Source: Phreatobacter stygius | GTDB lineage: Bacteria > Pseudomonadota > Alphaproteobacteria > Rhizobiales > Phreatobacteraceae | Length of the DNA stretch: 64,000 nucleotides | Direction of reading: 5' to 3' | NCBI RefSeq assembly: GCF_005144885.1 | Contig: NZ_CP039690.1 | Location: 992,001 to 1,056,000 of the forward strand | Shown here: positions 24,817 through 37,750 of the stretch, piece by piece | How the letters are laid out: each line of letters begins with the position of its first letter | Position numbering within the stretch: position 1 is the stretch's first letter | Notes under the pieces: generated by a model | What the model was told of the DNA's origin: nothing | The model's database searches: none | Seen by the model: only the letters and a program-made list of their open reading frames with translations | Made by a program: the position numbers and the translations under genes

Positions 24817-25716
24817 ATGGCTTATGCTGCTTCTCTTCCAATCCTCTCCGCGGAAGCGGGTCTGTCGCGTTATCTCGACGAGATCCGCAAGTTTCCGATG
24901 TTGCAGCCGCAAGAGGAATACATGCTCGCCAAGAGCTGGCGCGAACACGGCGACAGCAAGGCGGCGCACAGGCTCGTCACCTCCCACCTTCGTCTCGTCG
25001 CCAAGATCGCGATGGGCTATCGCGGCTACGGCCTGCCGATCGGTGAGGTCGTGTCCGAGGGCAATGTCGGTCTCATGCAGGCGGTGAAGCGGTTCGAGCC
25101 CGACAAGGGCTTCCGTCTCGCCACCTACGCCATGTGGTGGATAAAGGCCTCGATTCAAGAGTATATCCTGCGCTCGTGGTCGCTCGTGAAAATGGGCACG
25201 ACCGCGAACCAGAAGAAGCTGTTCTTCAACCTGCGCAAGGCGAAGAGCTCGATCTCGGCTCTGGAAGACGGCGACCTTCGCCCCGACCAGGTCAAGATCA
25301 TCGCCACCAAGCTGGGTGTCGAGGAGCAGGACGTCATCGACATGAACCGCCGGCTCGGCGGTGACGCCTCGCTCAACGCGCCGCTGCGCGAGGACGGCGA
25401 CGGCGAGTGGCAGGACTGGCTGGCCGACGACAGCGACAGCCAGGAAAACGTGCTGGCCGAGTCCGAGGAGGCCGACAACCGGCGCTCCGCGCTGATGAAG
25501 GCGCTGACCGTGCTCAACGAGCGCGAGCGCATCATCTTCGAGGAACGCCGCCTGAAGGACGATCCGATCACCCTGGAAGAGCTGGCCGAACGTTTCGGCG
25601 TGTCGCGCGAGCGCGTCCGCCAGATCGAGGTGCGCGCCTTCGAGAAGGTGCAGGATGCGGTGGTGAAGTCGATGCGGGCGCTGGAAGGCGCGCCGTCGGC
25701 GCTCGCCGCTCCTTGA
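24817..25716 (+). CDS. rpoH: RNA polymerase heat-shock sigma factor RpoH (sigma-32)
   Basis: 299 aa from ATG 24817 with AAGGAG upstream. Region 2 has EGNVGLMQAVKRFEPDKGFRLATYAMWWIK, and the RpoH box QKKLFFNLRKAK, which distinguishes sigma-32 from other group 3/4 factors, follows. Region 4 has TLEELAERFGVSRERVRQIE. Directs transcription of chaperone and protease genes, probably including ftsH further along this window. Ends in a strong terminator. Confidence 0.95.
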   Translation: MAYAASLPILSAEAGLSRYLDEIRKFPMLQPQEEYMLAKSWREHGDSKAAHRLVTSHLRLVAKIAMGYRGYGLPIGEVVSEGNVGLMQAVKRFEPDKGFRLATYAMWWIKASIQEYILRSWSLVKMGTTANQKKLFFNLRKAKSSISALEDGDLRPDQVKIIATKLGVEEQDVIDMNRRLGGDASLNAPLREDGDGEWQDWLADDSDSQENVLAESEEADNRRSALMKALTVLNERERIIFEERRLKDDPITLEELAERFGVSRERVRQIEVRAFEKVQDAVVKSMRALEGAPSALAAP

Positions 25717-25752
25717 TCCAGCCGACTTCGGCCGGCTGCCCGGAAATGCCAA

Positions 25753-25780
25753 GGGGAGGTCCGACAGACCTCCCCTTTTT
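25753..25780 (+). terminator. rpoH intrinsic terminator
   Basis: Perfect 9-bp stem GGGGAGGTC/GACCTCCCC (25753-25761 and 25767-25775), 5-nt loop, then TTTTT. It also separates rpoH from the converging gene. Confidence 0.9.
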
Positions 25781-25833
25781 CGTCTGAACTGCTCGAACTT
25801 CGCTGGCCCCGGGGCGCGGCCGCCCGGCCTGCC

Positions 25834-27405
25834 TTATTGGCCCCAGGCCGACAGAGCCTCTTCGAAGGCGCGATCGCCGGCGACGCCCTTCTCGATGGTC
25901 AGAATGGCGCGCCGACCGGTATCGTAACGCATGGGGATGTCGATGAAGGCGCGCGACCTGAGCGCCTCGATATTGCCGACCTTGTCGGAATCGAGCGCCG
26001 CCGACAGGCCAACGAAGAAGAACCCGTTGGTCACGCGCACCGCCTGGCCGACCAGCGGCACGCCACGGGCCTGTTCGGACGGCTTCATCAGCACGCCCGG
26101 CACTTCGGCGACGCCACGGAACTCGAAGTCGCGCGGCAGGGCGAAGACGATCTCGATCGTATGGGTGGCCGGCAAGGTCTCGTCGAGATTGCGCCGGATC
26201 GTCACCGTCACCGTCATGCGGCGTTCGGGGATGGTCACCTCGCCCACCAGCACCAGATCCGGCGGCTGACCGCGGCCGACGCTGACGGTCTGTGTCCGCC
26301 AGATGACCGAACCCTGCATCAGCGTGCCGGCCTGATTGCCCGGTGTCTCCTCGAACAGGGCAGCCCGCTGCGCCACCACAAGGGAACCAGGCGGCGGGGC
26401 GGTGGCGGCCGGTGCCGTGGGGCTGGCCTCGGGAACCGGCGGCGCGGCCGGCGCAGGCGCTGCGGCCGGCGCAGGCGCTGCGGCGGGCGGCGGCGGCACC
26501 GGTGTTGCGACCGGAGGCGGCGCCGGCTCGGGTGTCGCAGCGGTCGGCGGTGTCGAAGCCGGAGCCGGAGCCGGCGGCTGGACCGGATCGGCCGGCGCTG
26601 GCCGCGGCGCGACCGGTGCCGGCGTCTCGCCACCGACACGGTCGGTGATCTTCGGCCGCTCGCCATCCGGCGCAGGCGGCACGGGTGGGGCCGGTACCGG
26701 CGGGCGCTGGGCGGTGACCGGCGACGGCGGGCGCACGGGCTGCGTGGCAAAATACCAACCCACCGCCGCGGCCGCGCCCAGAATCAAGACGACCAGTCCC
26801 GCGGCGATCAGGCCACCGCGCCCCTTGCGGGCGGTTTCGACCTCATCGTCGGCGCCCAGCACGGAAACCCGCGGCCGGATCGGCGCCAGCGACGACTGGC
26901 GTGCGCCCTCATCGAGGGATGGCGCAGCGGTTGCCGCTTCTGCCGTCGCGCTGCCTTGACCGAAATCGACATTCGGCTCGACCCGCTGAGACACCGGCTC
27001 GGCCGGCTCCGAGGCGACCAGCTGATCCTGCGCGACGCGCCTCGCATTGGCCGCGGCATCGCCGAGCGCCTCGGCCTCATGGGCCGCATCGCTGACCGCC
27101 TTGGCGCCGTCGACCGAAACCGCCTCGGGCCTGACGGTCGCCACCGCGGCGGCGATACCGGCGAGCTCGCGCTCCATCATGGCATCGAGGCTCTCGGCCG
27201 TGCTGTCGGCCTCGACCTTGCGGATCGCGTCTTCCAGCGACAGCCGCTCGCGCGTGATGTGCTCTTCGGCAAGCGGCGGATCCATGCCGCGCAATTGTGC
27301 AACCAAGGCCGCTCGCGCGCGGTCATAGACCGCGCGGCGTGCCTCGCCAGTGTTCTCCGTCAAAGCCGTGACGGCCCGGGAGATCAAGGGCGTGTAATCG
27401 GCCAT
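25834..27405 (-). CDS. Proline-rich single-span membrane protein conserved in Hyphomicrobiales, unknown function
   Basis: 523 aa. The N-terminal cytosolic region (1-195) starts MADYTPLISRAVTALTENTGEARRAVY. One membrane span lies at about 196-218 (GGLIAAGLVVLILGAAAAVGWYF). A 150-residue Pro/Ala-rich spacer follows, then a globular periplasmic domain (about 375-523) with SLVVAQRAALFEE and DFEFRGVAEVPGVLM. The architecture is that of a span-the-periplasm protein. I know it as a conserved protein next to purA in this order; no function is established. 48 bp downstream of purA, so probably co-transcribed. Confidence 0.75.
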   Translation of the reverse strand: MADYTPLISRAVTALTENTGEARRAVYDRARAALVAQLRGMDPPLAEEHITRERLSLEDAIRKVEADSTAESLDAMMERELAGIAAAVATVRPEAVSVDGAKAVSDAAHEAEALGDAAANARRVAQDQLVASEPAEPVSQRVEPNVDFGQGSATAEAATAAPSLDEGARQSSLAPIRPRVSVLGADDEVETARKGRGGLIAAGLVVLILGAAAAVGWYFATQPVRPPSPVTAQRPPVPAPPVPPAPDGERPKITDRVGGETPAPVAPRPAPADPVQPPAPAPASTPPTAATPEPAPPPVATPVPPPPAAAPAPAAAPAPAAPPVPEASPTAPAATAPPPGSLVVAQRAALFEETPGNQAGTLMQGSVIWRTQTVSVGRGQPPDLVLVGEVTIPERRMTVTVTIRRNLDETLPATHTIEIVFALPRDFEFRGVAEVPGVLMKPSEQARGVPLVGQAVRVTNGFFFVGLSAALDSDKVGNIEALRSRAFIDIPMRYDTGRRAILTIEKGVAGDRAFEEALSAWGQ

Positions 27406-27453
27406 TGCGTTATGCTCTGTCGCCTCCCTTAGGGGGACTGGCCCCCTGACATT

Positions 27454-28746
<1,293 letters not shown>

Positions 28747-28904
28747 GGTCTCTATCCTGACCTGTTCGTGGCAAGGCAAACCCCGACCGCGCGCTCATCG
28801 CGATGGCCGGGGTCCTTGCACTGTGCGGATAAAGGATCATGACGGGGGTGGCAAGTCCGCTTGACGCAGGGGCTCCTTTGCACCTGTTTCGATGGTTTTG
28901 GGGC

Positions 28905-30560
28905 TCAGGAACGTCCCTGGACCGGGGCGAGCACCTTGTCGGCCGGCCAGCGCAGCCGCCACCCGTGGCGAATCTCACGCGACGCGCCGGGCGCCAGATC
29001 GAAGGCCCATTCGACGATTCCACGCCGTCCCTTGACGTCGCGCGCCGTCGGCGCGGTCGCTCCGGGCAGCGCTTCGACCGTGATGTCCTGGACCTCGGTC
29101 ACCGGCAGGCGATCCTCGATGACCAGCTGGCGCGGGCTCTGCGCGCCATTGCGCGCGATGATCTTGAACTCGCGCTCCTCGGTCCGCGACGAAGTGATGA
29201 TGCCGGCCGAACCGTCGGTGCGCCGGACCACCTGATATTCGAGCCGGACCAGATCATCCGGGCCGAAGCCGAGATTGACGACATCGTCGCGGGTCGCGGC
29301 GGCGATCTGGGTGCGGCCGGCGAAGACGCCGTCGCGGTAGAGCGACACCCGGCCGGGCATCAGCGGCACCTCGCCGGCATATTTGAACTGCGCTTCGAGG
29401 AAGGCGGTCGGATCGACGCTCGGCGTCGCCCGCGAAATCAGCTGCGGCTCGATCGCCGTCGACGCGATCCGCAAGGCCCTGGCGCCGTCACCGGAGGTGA
29501 TGGTGGTGCGGCCGGGAAGCACGAAAGCGGCCTGGAAGCCAGCCGCCTCGACAACCGCCTCGGCCTCGTCGACCCGGCCACGCTCCAGCCTTCGCGTGTC
29601 ATCACCGGCGGTTATCGCCGGGGTCGTGGGCGCCGGAGCTGCGGCATAGCCCCGCGGCGAGCCGGCGCCGATGGCGTCGACCGCCGACCGGCGTGGTTCG
29701 CTGAAGCGGATGATCATCGAGGCCAGTTGCGGCGCGGCGCCGCCGCGCGCGATCCTGACGGTCGAAACGGTCATCGCGACGTTTGGCCAGTCCTCGCCGG
29801 TTTCCTGGCGGATCTCGGCCCGCCGGACCAGTTCGAGCGCCGGCTTTGCGCCCGATGTCGTGAGCCTGGCGTCATAGACCGGCGACCAGCGCGCGCCGCG
29901 CACGGCATAGGTCACGGTCAGGTCGCCACGGAACGCAGCTCCGGCCTCCACCGCGATGCGCGCTTCGAGGCGTTGCGGCGGCTGCTGGCGCAGCGCCGCC
30001 TCGATGGTTGCGATCTCGCGGTCGAGCACGCGCTGGCGCTGCTCGGCCTGGCGGATGGCACGATCGGCGGCATTGGTCTCCTCCACCGCCGCGGCAAAGG
30101 CCTGGCGCGCTTCGCCGACATTCAAGCCACGCTCGCCACCGGCCAGCGTCGAGCCGGCGACCAGGGCTTCGGCGGCGCGCTTGCGCAGGCGCTCGGCACC
30201 GATCCGGTCGTCCAGCGACAGACGCTCGTCGCGCAATGCTTCGAGCTGCTGCACCCGCGCCGGATCGGTCCGCTCGAAGGCGCGCGGCTGGCGGGCATCG
30301 ACCGAACCGATGACCAGCCGGCCCTCGCCGGCGCCGGCGACCCGGAGCGAGCCCGGATCGGCGCTGGGCGGCAGGTCGCCGAGCACCAGGACATGTTCGC
30401 CGGCCGGCACCTCGACCGAAAAGCGGCGGGTGATGCTGGCGCCGTCGGGGAAAACCGTGACCGCCTCGACGCGCGACGGCAGGTCGAACTCGGCGGCGCT
30501 TGCCACCGCCGTCGGCAACAGGAACAGCACGGACAAGGCAACGATGCGTTGCGGCAACAT
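28905..30560 (-). CDS. MuiA-like protein (DUF4140/DUF4139)
   Basis: 551 aa from ATG 30560. Signal peptide (1-23, ending ASA-A). The N-terminal DUF4140-type domain starts [17 protein letters not shown], then a coiled-coil stretch (about 100-175), and the C-terminal DUF4139 domain with [12 protein letters not shown] and a final beta-sandwich. Family name comes from the mucoidy inhibitor MuiA; the biochemical function is unknown. Predicted periplasmic. It lies 159 bp downstream of pstB in the same direction and may be read from the pst promoter or its own. Confidence 0.8.
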   Translation of the reverse strand: MLPQRIVALSVLFLLPTAVASAAEFDLPSRVEAVTVFPDGASITRRFSVEVPAGEHVLVLGDLPPSADPGSLRVAGAGEGRLVIGSVDARQPRAFERTDPARVQQLEALRDERLSLDDRIGAERLRKRAAEALVAGSTLAGGERGLNVGEARQAFAAAVEETNAADRAIRQAEQRQRVLDREIATIEAALRQQPPQRLEARIAVEAGAAFRGDLTVTYAVRGARWSPVYDARLTTSGAKPALELVRRAEIRQETGEDWPNVAMTVSTVRIARGGAAPQLASMIIRFSEPRRSAVDAIGAGSPRGYAAAPAPTTPAITAGDDTRRLERGRVDEAEAVVEAAGFQAAFVLPGRTTITSGDGARALRIASTAIEPQLISRATPSVDPTAFLEAQFKYAGEVPLMPGRVSLYRDGVFAGRTQIAAATRDDVVNLGFGPDDLVRLEYQVVRRTDGSAGIITSSRTEEREFKIIARNGAQSPRQLVIEDRLPVTEVQDITVEALPGATAPTARDVKGRRGIVEWAFDLAPGASREIRHGWRLRWPADKVLAPVQGRS

Positions 30561-30719
30561 GGGGCGCTCCTCGCGTTGAATCGGCTCAATTACCCAAAGG
30601 AATATGACCGACTGGCGGCGGAAGCACGGCGGCCTCCAGCCCAACATCAAAGAAAATACGCTTATATTTCAACAACGAAGCTGCCGCGCCAGGTCAACCG
30701 ACGAGGCCAACCGGACAGA

Positions 30720-31541
<822 letters not shown>

Positions 31542-31572
31542 CGACTTCACCTTTTCGGCGGCTTTGCGCTGG

Positions 31573-33423
31573 TTACCAGCGACGCTCGAATGTCCTGCGC
31601 AGAAACACCGCCAGCGCATTCATGGCAATGAGGAACAGGAGCAGCACCAGGATGGCGGCCGCCGTCTTGTGCCGGAACGCCTGTTCGGGAAAGTCCGCCC
31701 ACATGAAGATCTGCACCGGCAGCAGCGTCGCCGCATCCGCGAAGCCGCCGGGCAGATCCACGACGAAGGCCACCATGCCGATCATCAAGAGCGGCGCGGT
31801 CTCGCCCAGCGCATGCGCCATGCCGAGAATGGTGCCGGTGAGGATGCCGGGCATGGCCAGCGGCAGGACATGATGGAACACCGCCTGCTGATGCGAGGCG
31901 CCAACCCCGAGCGCGGCTTCCTTCACCGAAGGCGGCACGGCGCGGATGGCGGCGCGCGCGGCGATGATGATGATCGGCAGGGTCATCAGCGCCAGCACCA
32001 GCCCGCCGACCACCGGCGCCGAGCGCGGCATTTCGAAGACGTTGAGGAAGACCGCCAGCCCGAGCAGGCCATAGATGATCGACGGCACCGCGGCCAGATT
32101 GTTGATATTGACCTCGATGATCTCGGTTGCCCGGTTCCGTGGCGCGAATTCCTCGAGATAGATCGCGGCTGCGACGCCGACCGGAAAGCACAGCGCAAGG
32201 GTGACCAAGAGCGTCAGGAACGAACCGACGATCGCCACCCAGACGCCCGCCAGTTCCGGCTCGCGCGAGGCGCCGCCGGTGAAGAATTCATAGGCGATGC
32301 GCCGCTCGACCAGCCCGCGCTGCTTGAGCGCTTCGAGATAGGCGATCTCGCGGTCGCCGATCCGCCGGCTGGCTTCCGGCACGACGATCCGGACGATGTC
32401 CCACTGGCCGCTCGGCACGGTTTCGAGCGAGCGCGGCGGCAGGAGGACCTGGCCGGAGGCGCTGGCGCGCTCGACCTCGCCGAGCTTGACCAGACCGCCA
32501 TTCGCCCGGACCAGGAAGCTCGAGACGCCGCTGTCCAGCGTCCCGCGGGTCTCGGCCGCAGCAGCCTTGGCCTGGAGCGCGGCCAGGCGCTCGCGCAGGC
32601 CGGCAATGGCGGCACGGGTCGCGGCGAGTTGGCGGCCTTCCTCGGCGATCCGGCCCTGGAGCCTGGCGTGGGCCGCGGCCTGCGCATCGGCGAGCCCGGC
32701 ATCGAGCCGGGCCAGTTGCTGTTCAAGGCCGGCGGCCACCCGCTCCTGACCGTCGAGTTCGCGCCTGAGCCGGTCGACGGCGACGATCAGTTCGGCCTTG
32801 ATCGCGGCCAGCGTGGCCTGAAAGTTCGCCACAGCCGTCGCGACCTGGACCAGACCGCGATCGCCGGAAAGGCGAAGCTCGCCCTCCCCCTTGACCACCT
32901 GGAGCGCGGTGATCTGGCCCTTCAGATAGAGATCGGCCATGTCGTCGAGCGGCAGCAGCACCTGCTGCCGCGTGCCGATCAGCGTCGGATCGGCCAGGAG
33001 ATCGGCCAGGACCTGGCGGCGCAGGATCGTGGCCGCGCCCGACGATACGATATGGTTGAGCGCACGGCGCTCGGCCCGCTCGGTCACATCGGGGAAATGG
33101 GCGCGCAGCGCGCCGGCAACCAGAGCATCGAAATTGCCGGCATTGATCGCCCGGGCGAGCTCTTCGCCCGAGGCATTCTGCGGATTGAGGTCGTCCTGCC
33201 TCAGGACCACGTCGAGCTTCACATAGGACTGGGTGAAGGCCGGTATCGCCTGGACGATGATGGTTGCGAGAAACACCACCAGGAAGCCGGCGGCCAGCAG
33301 CAGCGCGCCGAGGCCCAAGGCCTGGAAGGCGAATTCACGGCGATAACGCGCCTTCAGCCGCTTCACCGCGGCAGCGTCGGTATGCAGTTCGGTGGCGATC
33401 CGGGACGACGGGATGTCAGTCAT
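31573..33423 (-). CDS. pstA: Phosphate ABC transporter permease PstA, long form
   Basis: 616 aa from ATG 33423, about twice the E. coli length. After one membrane span (about 35-60) there is a periplasmic region of roughly 300 residues containing a coiled coil ([21 protein letters not shown]), as in alphaproteobacterial PstA proteins with the DUF3333 region. The C-terminal part is the normal five- or six-span permease with the EAA-type loop [14 protein letters not shown]. Overlaps pstC by 8 bp. Confidence 0.93.
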   Translation of the reverse strand: MTDIPSSRIATELHTDAAAVKRLKARYRREFAFQALGLGALLLAAGFLVVFLATIIVQAIPAFTQSYVKLDVVLRQDDLNPQNASGEELARAINAGNFDALVAGALRAHFPDVTERAERRALNHIVSSGAATILRRQVLADLLADPTLIGTRQQVLLPLDDMADLYLKGQITALQVVKGEGELRLSGDRGLVQVATAVANFQATLAAIKAELIVAVDRLRRELDGQERVAAGLEQQLARLDAGLADAQAAAHARLQGRIAEEGRQLAATRAAIAGLRERLAALQAKAAAAETRGTLDSGVSSFLVRANGGLVKLGEVERASASGQVLLPPRSLETVPSGQWDIVRIVVPEASRRIGDREIAYLEALKQRGLVERRIAYEFFTGGASREPELAGVWVAIVGSFLTLLVTLALCFPVGVAAAIYLEEFAPRNRATEIIEVNINNLAAVPSIIYGLLGLAVFLNVFEMPRSAPVVGGLVLALMTLPIIIIAARAAIRAVPPSVKEAALGVGASHQQAVFHHVLPLAMPGILTGTILGMAHALGETAPLLMIGMVAFVVDLPGGFADAATLLPVQIFMWADFPEQAFRHKTAAAILVLLLFLIAMNALAVFLRRTFERRW

Positions 33424-34795
33424 ACTGTTCCCGGTAGGTCTTGACGACGCGCAGCGCCACCAGATTGAGCGCGAGCGTGATCGCGAACAAAGCCAGCCCC
33501 AGCGCGAAGGCGGCAAGTGTCTTCGGGCTGTCGAACTCCTGATCGCCGGTCAGAAGCGTGCCGATCTGGACGGTGACCGTGGTGACCGCCTCGAGCGGAT
33601 TGAGCGTCAGGTTGGCCGCCATGCCGGCGGCCATGACCACGATCATGGTTTCGCCAATGGCGCGCGAGATCGCCAGGACCAGGGCCGAGACGATGCCCGG
33701 CAAGGCCGCTGGCAGCACGACCTTCCTGATGGTTTCGGATCTGGTCGCGCCGAGCCCCATCGAACCGTCGCGCAACGACTGCGGCACCGCATTGATGACG
33801 TCGTCGGAGAGCGACGACACGAAGGGCACGATCATGATGCCCATGACCACCCCGGCGGCCAGCGCGCTTTCCGAGGAGACGTCGAAACCGAGGCCCTGGC
33901 CGCCATTGCGGACGAGCGGCGCGACCGTCAGGGCCGCGAAGAAGCCATAGACCACGGTCGGAATGCCGGCGAGAATCTCCAGCATCGGCTTGCCGACCGC
34001 GCGCACGGGCGCCGAGGCATAGTCGGAGAGGTAGATGGCCGCAAGAATGCCGATGGGCGCGGCGACCGCAATTGCGATCGTCGTGATCAGCAATGTGCCG
34101 GCGAGCAGGGGCACGAAACCGAAAGCCGCGGTGCCGCCGACCTGATCGGCCCGGAACGCCATCTGCTGCGGTGTCCAGGTCAGTCCGAACAGGAAATCGA
34201 TCGGATTGATCATCGAAAAGAACCGCAGCGATTCCACGATCAGCGACAGCACGATGCCGATGGTGGTCAGGACGGCGAGCCCCGCCGATGCCATCAGGAA
34301 CAGCCGGACCGCGCCTTCCACCCGGTCGCGGGCACGAAAGCCTGGCGAAATCGCCCGCCAGGCGATCACGAAGCCCACGGCACCGACCACCACCATGACG
34401 GCGATCATGGCGGCGACCGAGATCTCATCCAGCCTGGCGAAGGCAAGTGCCGCCTGTTCGCGCAAGCCGTCGCGCAAGGCCGCGACATCACCTCCGGCAA
34501 TGGCCTGCACGTCGCGCCAGAAGCCGTCGCGCTGGGCGCGGCTGAAGCCAGCCGTCTCGGCCGAGAATTCAGCGAACAGCGAGGCCCGCACGAGGCGTGG
34601 CGCGACCAGCGACCACAACGCCAGCACGGCGAATGCCGGGCCGGCGGTCATCAGCGCGAGCCACCAGCCATGATAGCCCGGCCTGGAATGCATCGCCGCA
34701 AAATCCGGGCCCGCCAGCACGGCCGACCGCCTGCGCCCGAGCGGCAGGCAGATGATGGCGATCGCGACGAGAAGGCCGGACAGGATTGGGAACAT
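33416..34795 (-). CDS. pstC: Phosphate ABC transporter permease PstC
   Basis: 459 aa. Hydrophobic with an N-terminal extension of about 170 residues before the core permease, as in related bacteria. The core has GTLLITTIAIAVAAPIGILAAIYL and the EAA-type loop GSMGLGATRSETIRKV that contacts PstB. 21 bp after pstS; its 3' end overlaps pstA. Confidence 0.93.
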   Translation of the reverse strand: MFPILSGLLVAIAIICLPLGRRRSAVLAGPDFAAMHSRPGYHGWWLALMTAGPAFAVLALWSLVAPRLVRASLFAEFSAETAGFSRAQRDGFWRDVQAIAGGDVAALRDGLREQAALAFARLDEISVAAMIAVMVVVGAVGFVIAWRAISPGFRARDRVEGAVRLFLMASAGLAVLTTIGIVLSLIVESLRFFSMINPIDFLFGLTWTPQQMAFRADQVGGTAAFGFVPLLAGTLLITTIAIAVAAPIGILAAIYLSDYASAPVRAVGKPMLEILAGIPTVVYGFFAALTVAPLVRNGGQGLGFDVSSESALAAGVVMGIMIVPFVSSLSDDVINAVPQSLRDGSMGLGATRSETIRKVVLPAALPGIVSALVLAISRAIGETMIVVMAAGMAANLTLNPLEAVTTVTVQIGTLLTGDQEFDSPKTLAAFALGLALFAITLALNLVALRVVKTYREQYD

Positions 34796-34816
34796 CGGTA
34801 TCGCCCGCGAAACCCG

Positions 34817-35848
34817 TCAAAGACCGGTCATGCCGGTCGCACTACGCGCGGCGCGCGCAACCGCCTCGCGCTCGGCCCGCTGCAGCGGCACCAGACCCTT
34901 GCGCTCGAGATAGCCGTCCTCGCCCATGGCCGCCTCGGAGACATATTCGTCGACAAATGCCTGCAGGCCCGGGATCACGCCGATATGGTCCCTCTTCACA
35001 TAGATGAACAATGAGCGGGCCAGCGGGTAGCGGCCGGAGGCGATCGTGTCCACCGTGCCCTCGACGCCGTCGATGCGCGCGCTCTGGATCTTGTCCTGGT
35101 TCTCTTCCATGAAGGAGTAGCCGAAAATCCCGAACGCGCCGGTATTGGCCTGCAAGCGCTGGACGATGATGTTGTCGTTCTCGCCGGCCTCGACATAGGC
35201 GCCGTCGGCGCGCACCTGCTGGCAGGCGCGCGCATCGATCCGAACGTCCAGGCGCCGCTGGGCCTCCTTGCAGCCTTCGAGCAGGCCGCGCTCGTTCAGC
35301 GCGTCGCGCGTGCCCGAGGTCGGCGGCGGACCGAGCACCTCGATCTTCTGCGCCGGCAGGTTCGGTGAGATGTCCGACCAGGAGCGGTGCGGATTGGCGA
35401 CAAGCTGGCCCTGGGCATTCGGCACCTCCGCGGCGAGCGCCATGTAGAGCTGCTCGAGCGTGATCTGCATGCCACCCGTGGCGCGGGAATTGGCGATGAC
35501 GATGCCATCGAAGCCAACCCTCACCTCGATCGGCGTCACGCCGTTGCGCCGGCAGGCGTCGAACTCCGACGGCGTCATCCGGCGCGAGGCATTGACGACA
35601 TCGGGGGTGTGGCTGCCGACCCCGCCGCAGAACAGGCGCATGCCACCGCCCGTGCCGGTCGCCTCGACAATCGGCGCCTTGCCGTGCTTCTGGCCGAACC
35701 GTTCGGCCACCGCCGCGGTGAAGGGGAAAACCGTCGACGAACCGGTGACCTGGATCCGGTCGCGGCTCTGTGCCCCGGCCGGCGTGGCGACCATCAGCGT
35801 GCCGCCGACCGCCAGGACCGCCCAGGAGATCAGGGCAACTGATGTCAC
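34817..35848 (-). CDS. pstS: Phosphate-binding protein PstS
   Basis: 343 aa from GTG 35848, preceded by AGGAGAGG. Signal peptide ends near GAQS. ITGSSTVFPF-type start (VTGSSTVFPFTAAVAE), GGGMRLFCGG, DVVNASRRM and SGTRDAL are the phosphate-ligating segments of the PstS fold. Captures phosphate in the periplasm. First gene of the operon; see the candidate Pho box upstream. Confidence 0.93.
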   Translation of the reverse strand: MTSVALISWAVLAVGGTLMVATPAGAQSRDRIQVTGSSTVFPFTAAVAERFGQKHGKAPIVEATGTGGGMRLFCGGVGSHTPDVVNASRRMTPSEFDACRRNGVTPIEVRVGFDGIVIANSRATGGMQITLEQLYMALAAEVPNAQGQLVANPHRSWSDISPNLPAQKIEVLGPPPTSGTRDALNERGLLEGCKEAQRRLDVRIDARACQQVRADGAYVEAGENDNIIVQRLQANTGAFGIFGYSFMEENQDKIQSARIDGVEGTVDTIASGRYPLARSLFIYVKRDHIGVIPGLQAFVDEYVSEAAMGEDGYLERKGLVPLQRAEREAVARAARSATGMTGL

Positions 35849-35935
35849 GAGCCTCTCCTGGCTTGCGGGGGTTTCGGGCGGCGCAACCGAAAGTCCGGGG
35901 GCGACGGCGAGGGATCGGCCGTCGCGTCTCCTTCT

Positions 35936-35963
35936 ATGACTCTCGGATGACGAAACGATGAAA
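35936..35963 (-). promoter_or_regulatory. Candidate Pho box upstream of pstS
   Basis: On the minus strand three TCAT-containing half-sites (TTTCAT, CGTCAT, AGTCAT) occur at an exact 11-bp period, the spacing of PhoB-binding direct repeats (consensus CTGTCAT with 4-bp gaps). About 88 bp before the pstS start. Confidence 0.5.
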
Positions 35964-36135
35964 TGTATTTTCCATATTTACCAATGCATTACCACGGCGT
36001 TTCAGAAAATGGCGGGTCCGAGCCCCGATCGGCATGACAGCGCTTGCGCGCCGCATCGCTCGAATGCGCCGGCTGCGCCTGACAGTCGTCATGCCGGCCG
36101 TCTATAGTGCGCGCCCCGCGGGAACCCGGCAGCGC

Positions 36136-37020
36136 ATGCGCCTCAACGACAACCCCTACCTTGTCCTGGCTGCCACCACCTTGATCTGGGCCGGCAACGC
36201 GGTCGCGAGCCGCATGGCGGTCGGCCATGTCTCGCCGATGATGCTGACCACTTTGCGCTGGGTCGGCACGCTCGCGATCATGGTCGCGGTGGCCGGCCCG
36301 GCCTTCCGGCAGGAATGGCCCGCGATCAAGGCCAATGCCTGGTGGATCGCCATCATGGGCGTGGTTGGCTTCACCGGCTTCAACGCCCTGTTCTACCTGG
36401 CGGCGCAATATACCACCGCGGTGAACATGGGCATCATCCAGGGCTCCATCCCGGTCATGGTGCTGATCGGCGCCTTTCTCGCCCATCGCACCCGGATCAC
36501 CGGCCTGCAGATGATCGGCATCGTGGTGACCCTCGTCGGCATCGTGACGCTGGCGACCCGGGGCCATCTGGAACAATTGCTCGGGCTCGCCTTCAATCTC
36601 GGCGACCTGCTCATGCTGGTCGGCTGCCTCGGTTATGCCGCCTATACGGTGGCGCTGCGCGACCGGCCGAAGATTTCGCCGCAGCCATTCTTCCTTGGCC
36701 TGTCGGCGGTGGCGCTGATCTCGTCGCTGCCGCTGGTCGCGGCGGAATTCGCCACCGGAACCGCGCTCTGGCCGGACTGGAAGGCGCTTGCGATCATTGC
36801 CTATGTGGCGGTGCTGCCGGGCTTCGTCGCCCAGCTTCTGTTCATGCGCGGGGTCGAACTGATCGGCCCCGGCCGGGCCGGTCTCTGGGTCAATCTCGTG
36901 CCGGTCTGGGCGGCGATCCTCGGACCGCTGATCCTTGGCGAACTCTTCGCCTGGTACCATGCGGTGGCGCTGGTGCTGGTGCTCGGCGGCATCGCGGTCG
37001 CCGAAAGCGGCAAGCGCTAG
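36136..37020 (+). CDS. DMT superfamily transporter (EamA family)
   Basis: 294 aa from ATG 36136; longer starts at 36034 are possible but unlike the family. Ten membrane spans in two EamA repeats, the first starting NPYLVLAATTLIWAGNAVASRMAVG and ending in the LIGAFLAHR region. Exports small metabolites such as amino acids across the inner membrane; substrate unknown. Converges with the next gene with a 4-bp overlap of stop codons. Confidence 0.88.
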   Translation: MRLNDNPYLVLAATTLIWAGNAVASRMAVGHVSPMMLTTLRWVGTLAIMVAVAGPAFRQEWPAIKANAWWIAIMGVVGFTGFNALFYLAAQYTTAVNMGIIQGSIPVMVLIGAFLAHRTRITGLQMIGIVVTLVGIVTLATRGHLEQLLGLAFNLGDLLMLVGCLGYAAYTVALRDRPKISPQPFFLGLSAVALISSLPLVAAEFATGTALWPDWKALAIIAYVAVLPGFVAQLLFMRGVELIGPGRAGLWVNLVPVWAAILGPLILGELFAWYHAVALVLVLGGIAVAESGKR

Positions 37021-37601
37021 CCTCGTCCGCCACCCGCCAGCCGCGCCGTCAATGACAGCAGCACCGCCATGCCGAGCCCGAACATGGCGCCGATGACGGC
37101 CGTGACGGCGATCCGCCCGGAACCGCCGAACAGCGCCTGCCCCCGGACGACCGGCAGGACCACCCAATTGACCATGGCCGGTCCCATCACCCCGAACAGC
37201 AGGCCGAACAGGACGCCGGCGCCGAACAACGCAATCAGTCCGGCGATGAGGGCGCCGAACAAGACACCGACCGCGATCGCCCGGAAATCACCGAAGGCGA
37301 GCGAGGTCGCGCCCCAGACCAGGGCGCCGGCGAAAATGCCGAAGACGATCGCCAGGGCATGGCCGCTCGCCTGGAAGCTCGACCGGTCCCACAGGATCAC
37401 GAAGAGGATGCCCCAGAGCCCGCCCCAGAGGCACTGGTTGGCGATCTGCGGAATGCCGAGCGGCGACGCCGGGCGCAGCGAATAGACCGGAATCTGCGCC
37501 AGCCCCAGCTGGTTCAGGGCAAAACTCGTCGCCTGGTCGAAGATGAGAATGGACAAGGCGCCGGCAACGAAGCCGAGCGCGAGACGCGGAAGCGCGGACA
37601 T
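37017..37601 (-). CDS. Unknown polytopic membrane protein
   Basis: 194 aa with about five or six Gly/Ala/Leu-rich membrane spans. Starts MSALPRLALGFVAGALSILIFDQ and has a short hydrophilic loop with LRPASPLGIPQIANQCLWGG. Conserved-looking but I recognise no family. It is monocistronic between a converging transporter gene and serA. Confidence 0.65.
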   Translation of the reverse strand: MSALPRLALGFVAGALSILIFDQATSFALNQLGLAQIPVYSLRPASPLGIPQIANQCLWGGLWGILFVILWDRSSFQASGHALAIVFGIFAGALVWGATSLAFGDFRAIAVGVLFGALIAGLIALFGAGVLFGLLFGVMGPAMVNWVVLPVVRGQALFGGSGRIAVTAVIGAMFGLGMAVLLSLTARLAGGGRG

Positions 37602-37671
37602 GGATCACCCCAGGAAAGCGAGTCGCCAGTCTAGGTCGTGTACTCATAATGGATGGTGTCACGAGGCGAGG

Positions 37672-37708
37672 ATTGCGGCCGGCCCGCTTTGAGCGAACCG
37701 GCCGCAAT
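37672..37708 (-). terminator. Hairpin downstream of serA
   Basis: Perfect 11-bp arms ATTGCGGCCGG/CCGGCCGCAAT with a 15-nt loop that can itself fold (GCT/AGC). No T-run, so a Rho-dependent or bidirectional end is likely. Lies 43 bp past the serA stop. Confidence 0.55.
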
Positions 37709-37750
37709 GATCTCGGTCATGGCCCAGGCGCCAGACAAACCGGCGCCGGC

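Noticed and set aside
37632-37662. CTAGGTCGTGTACTCATAA as a possible IS end remnant near serA
   Set aside because: Resembles terminal sequences of some insertion sequences but no second end, transposase fragment or duplication is visible.
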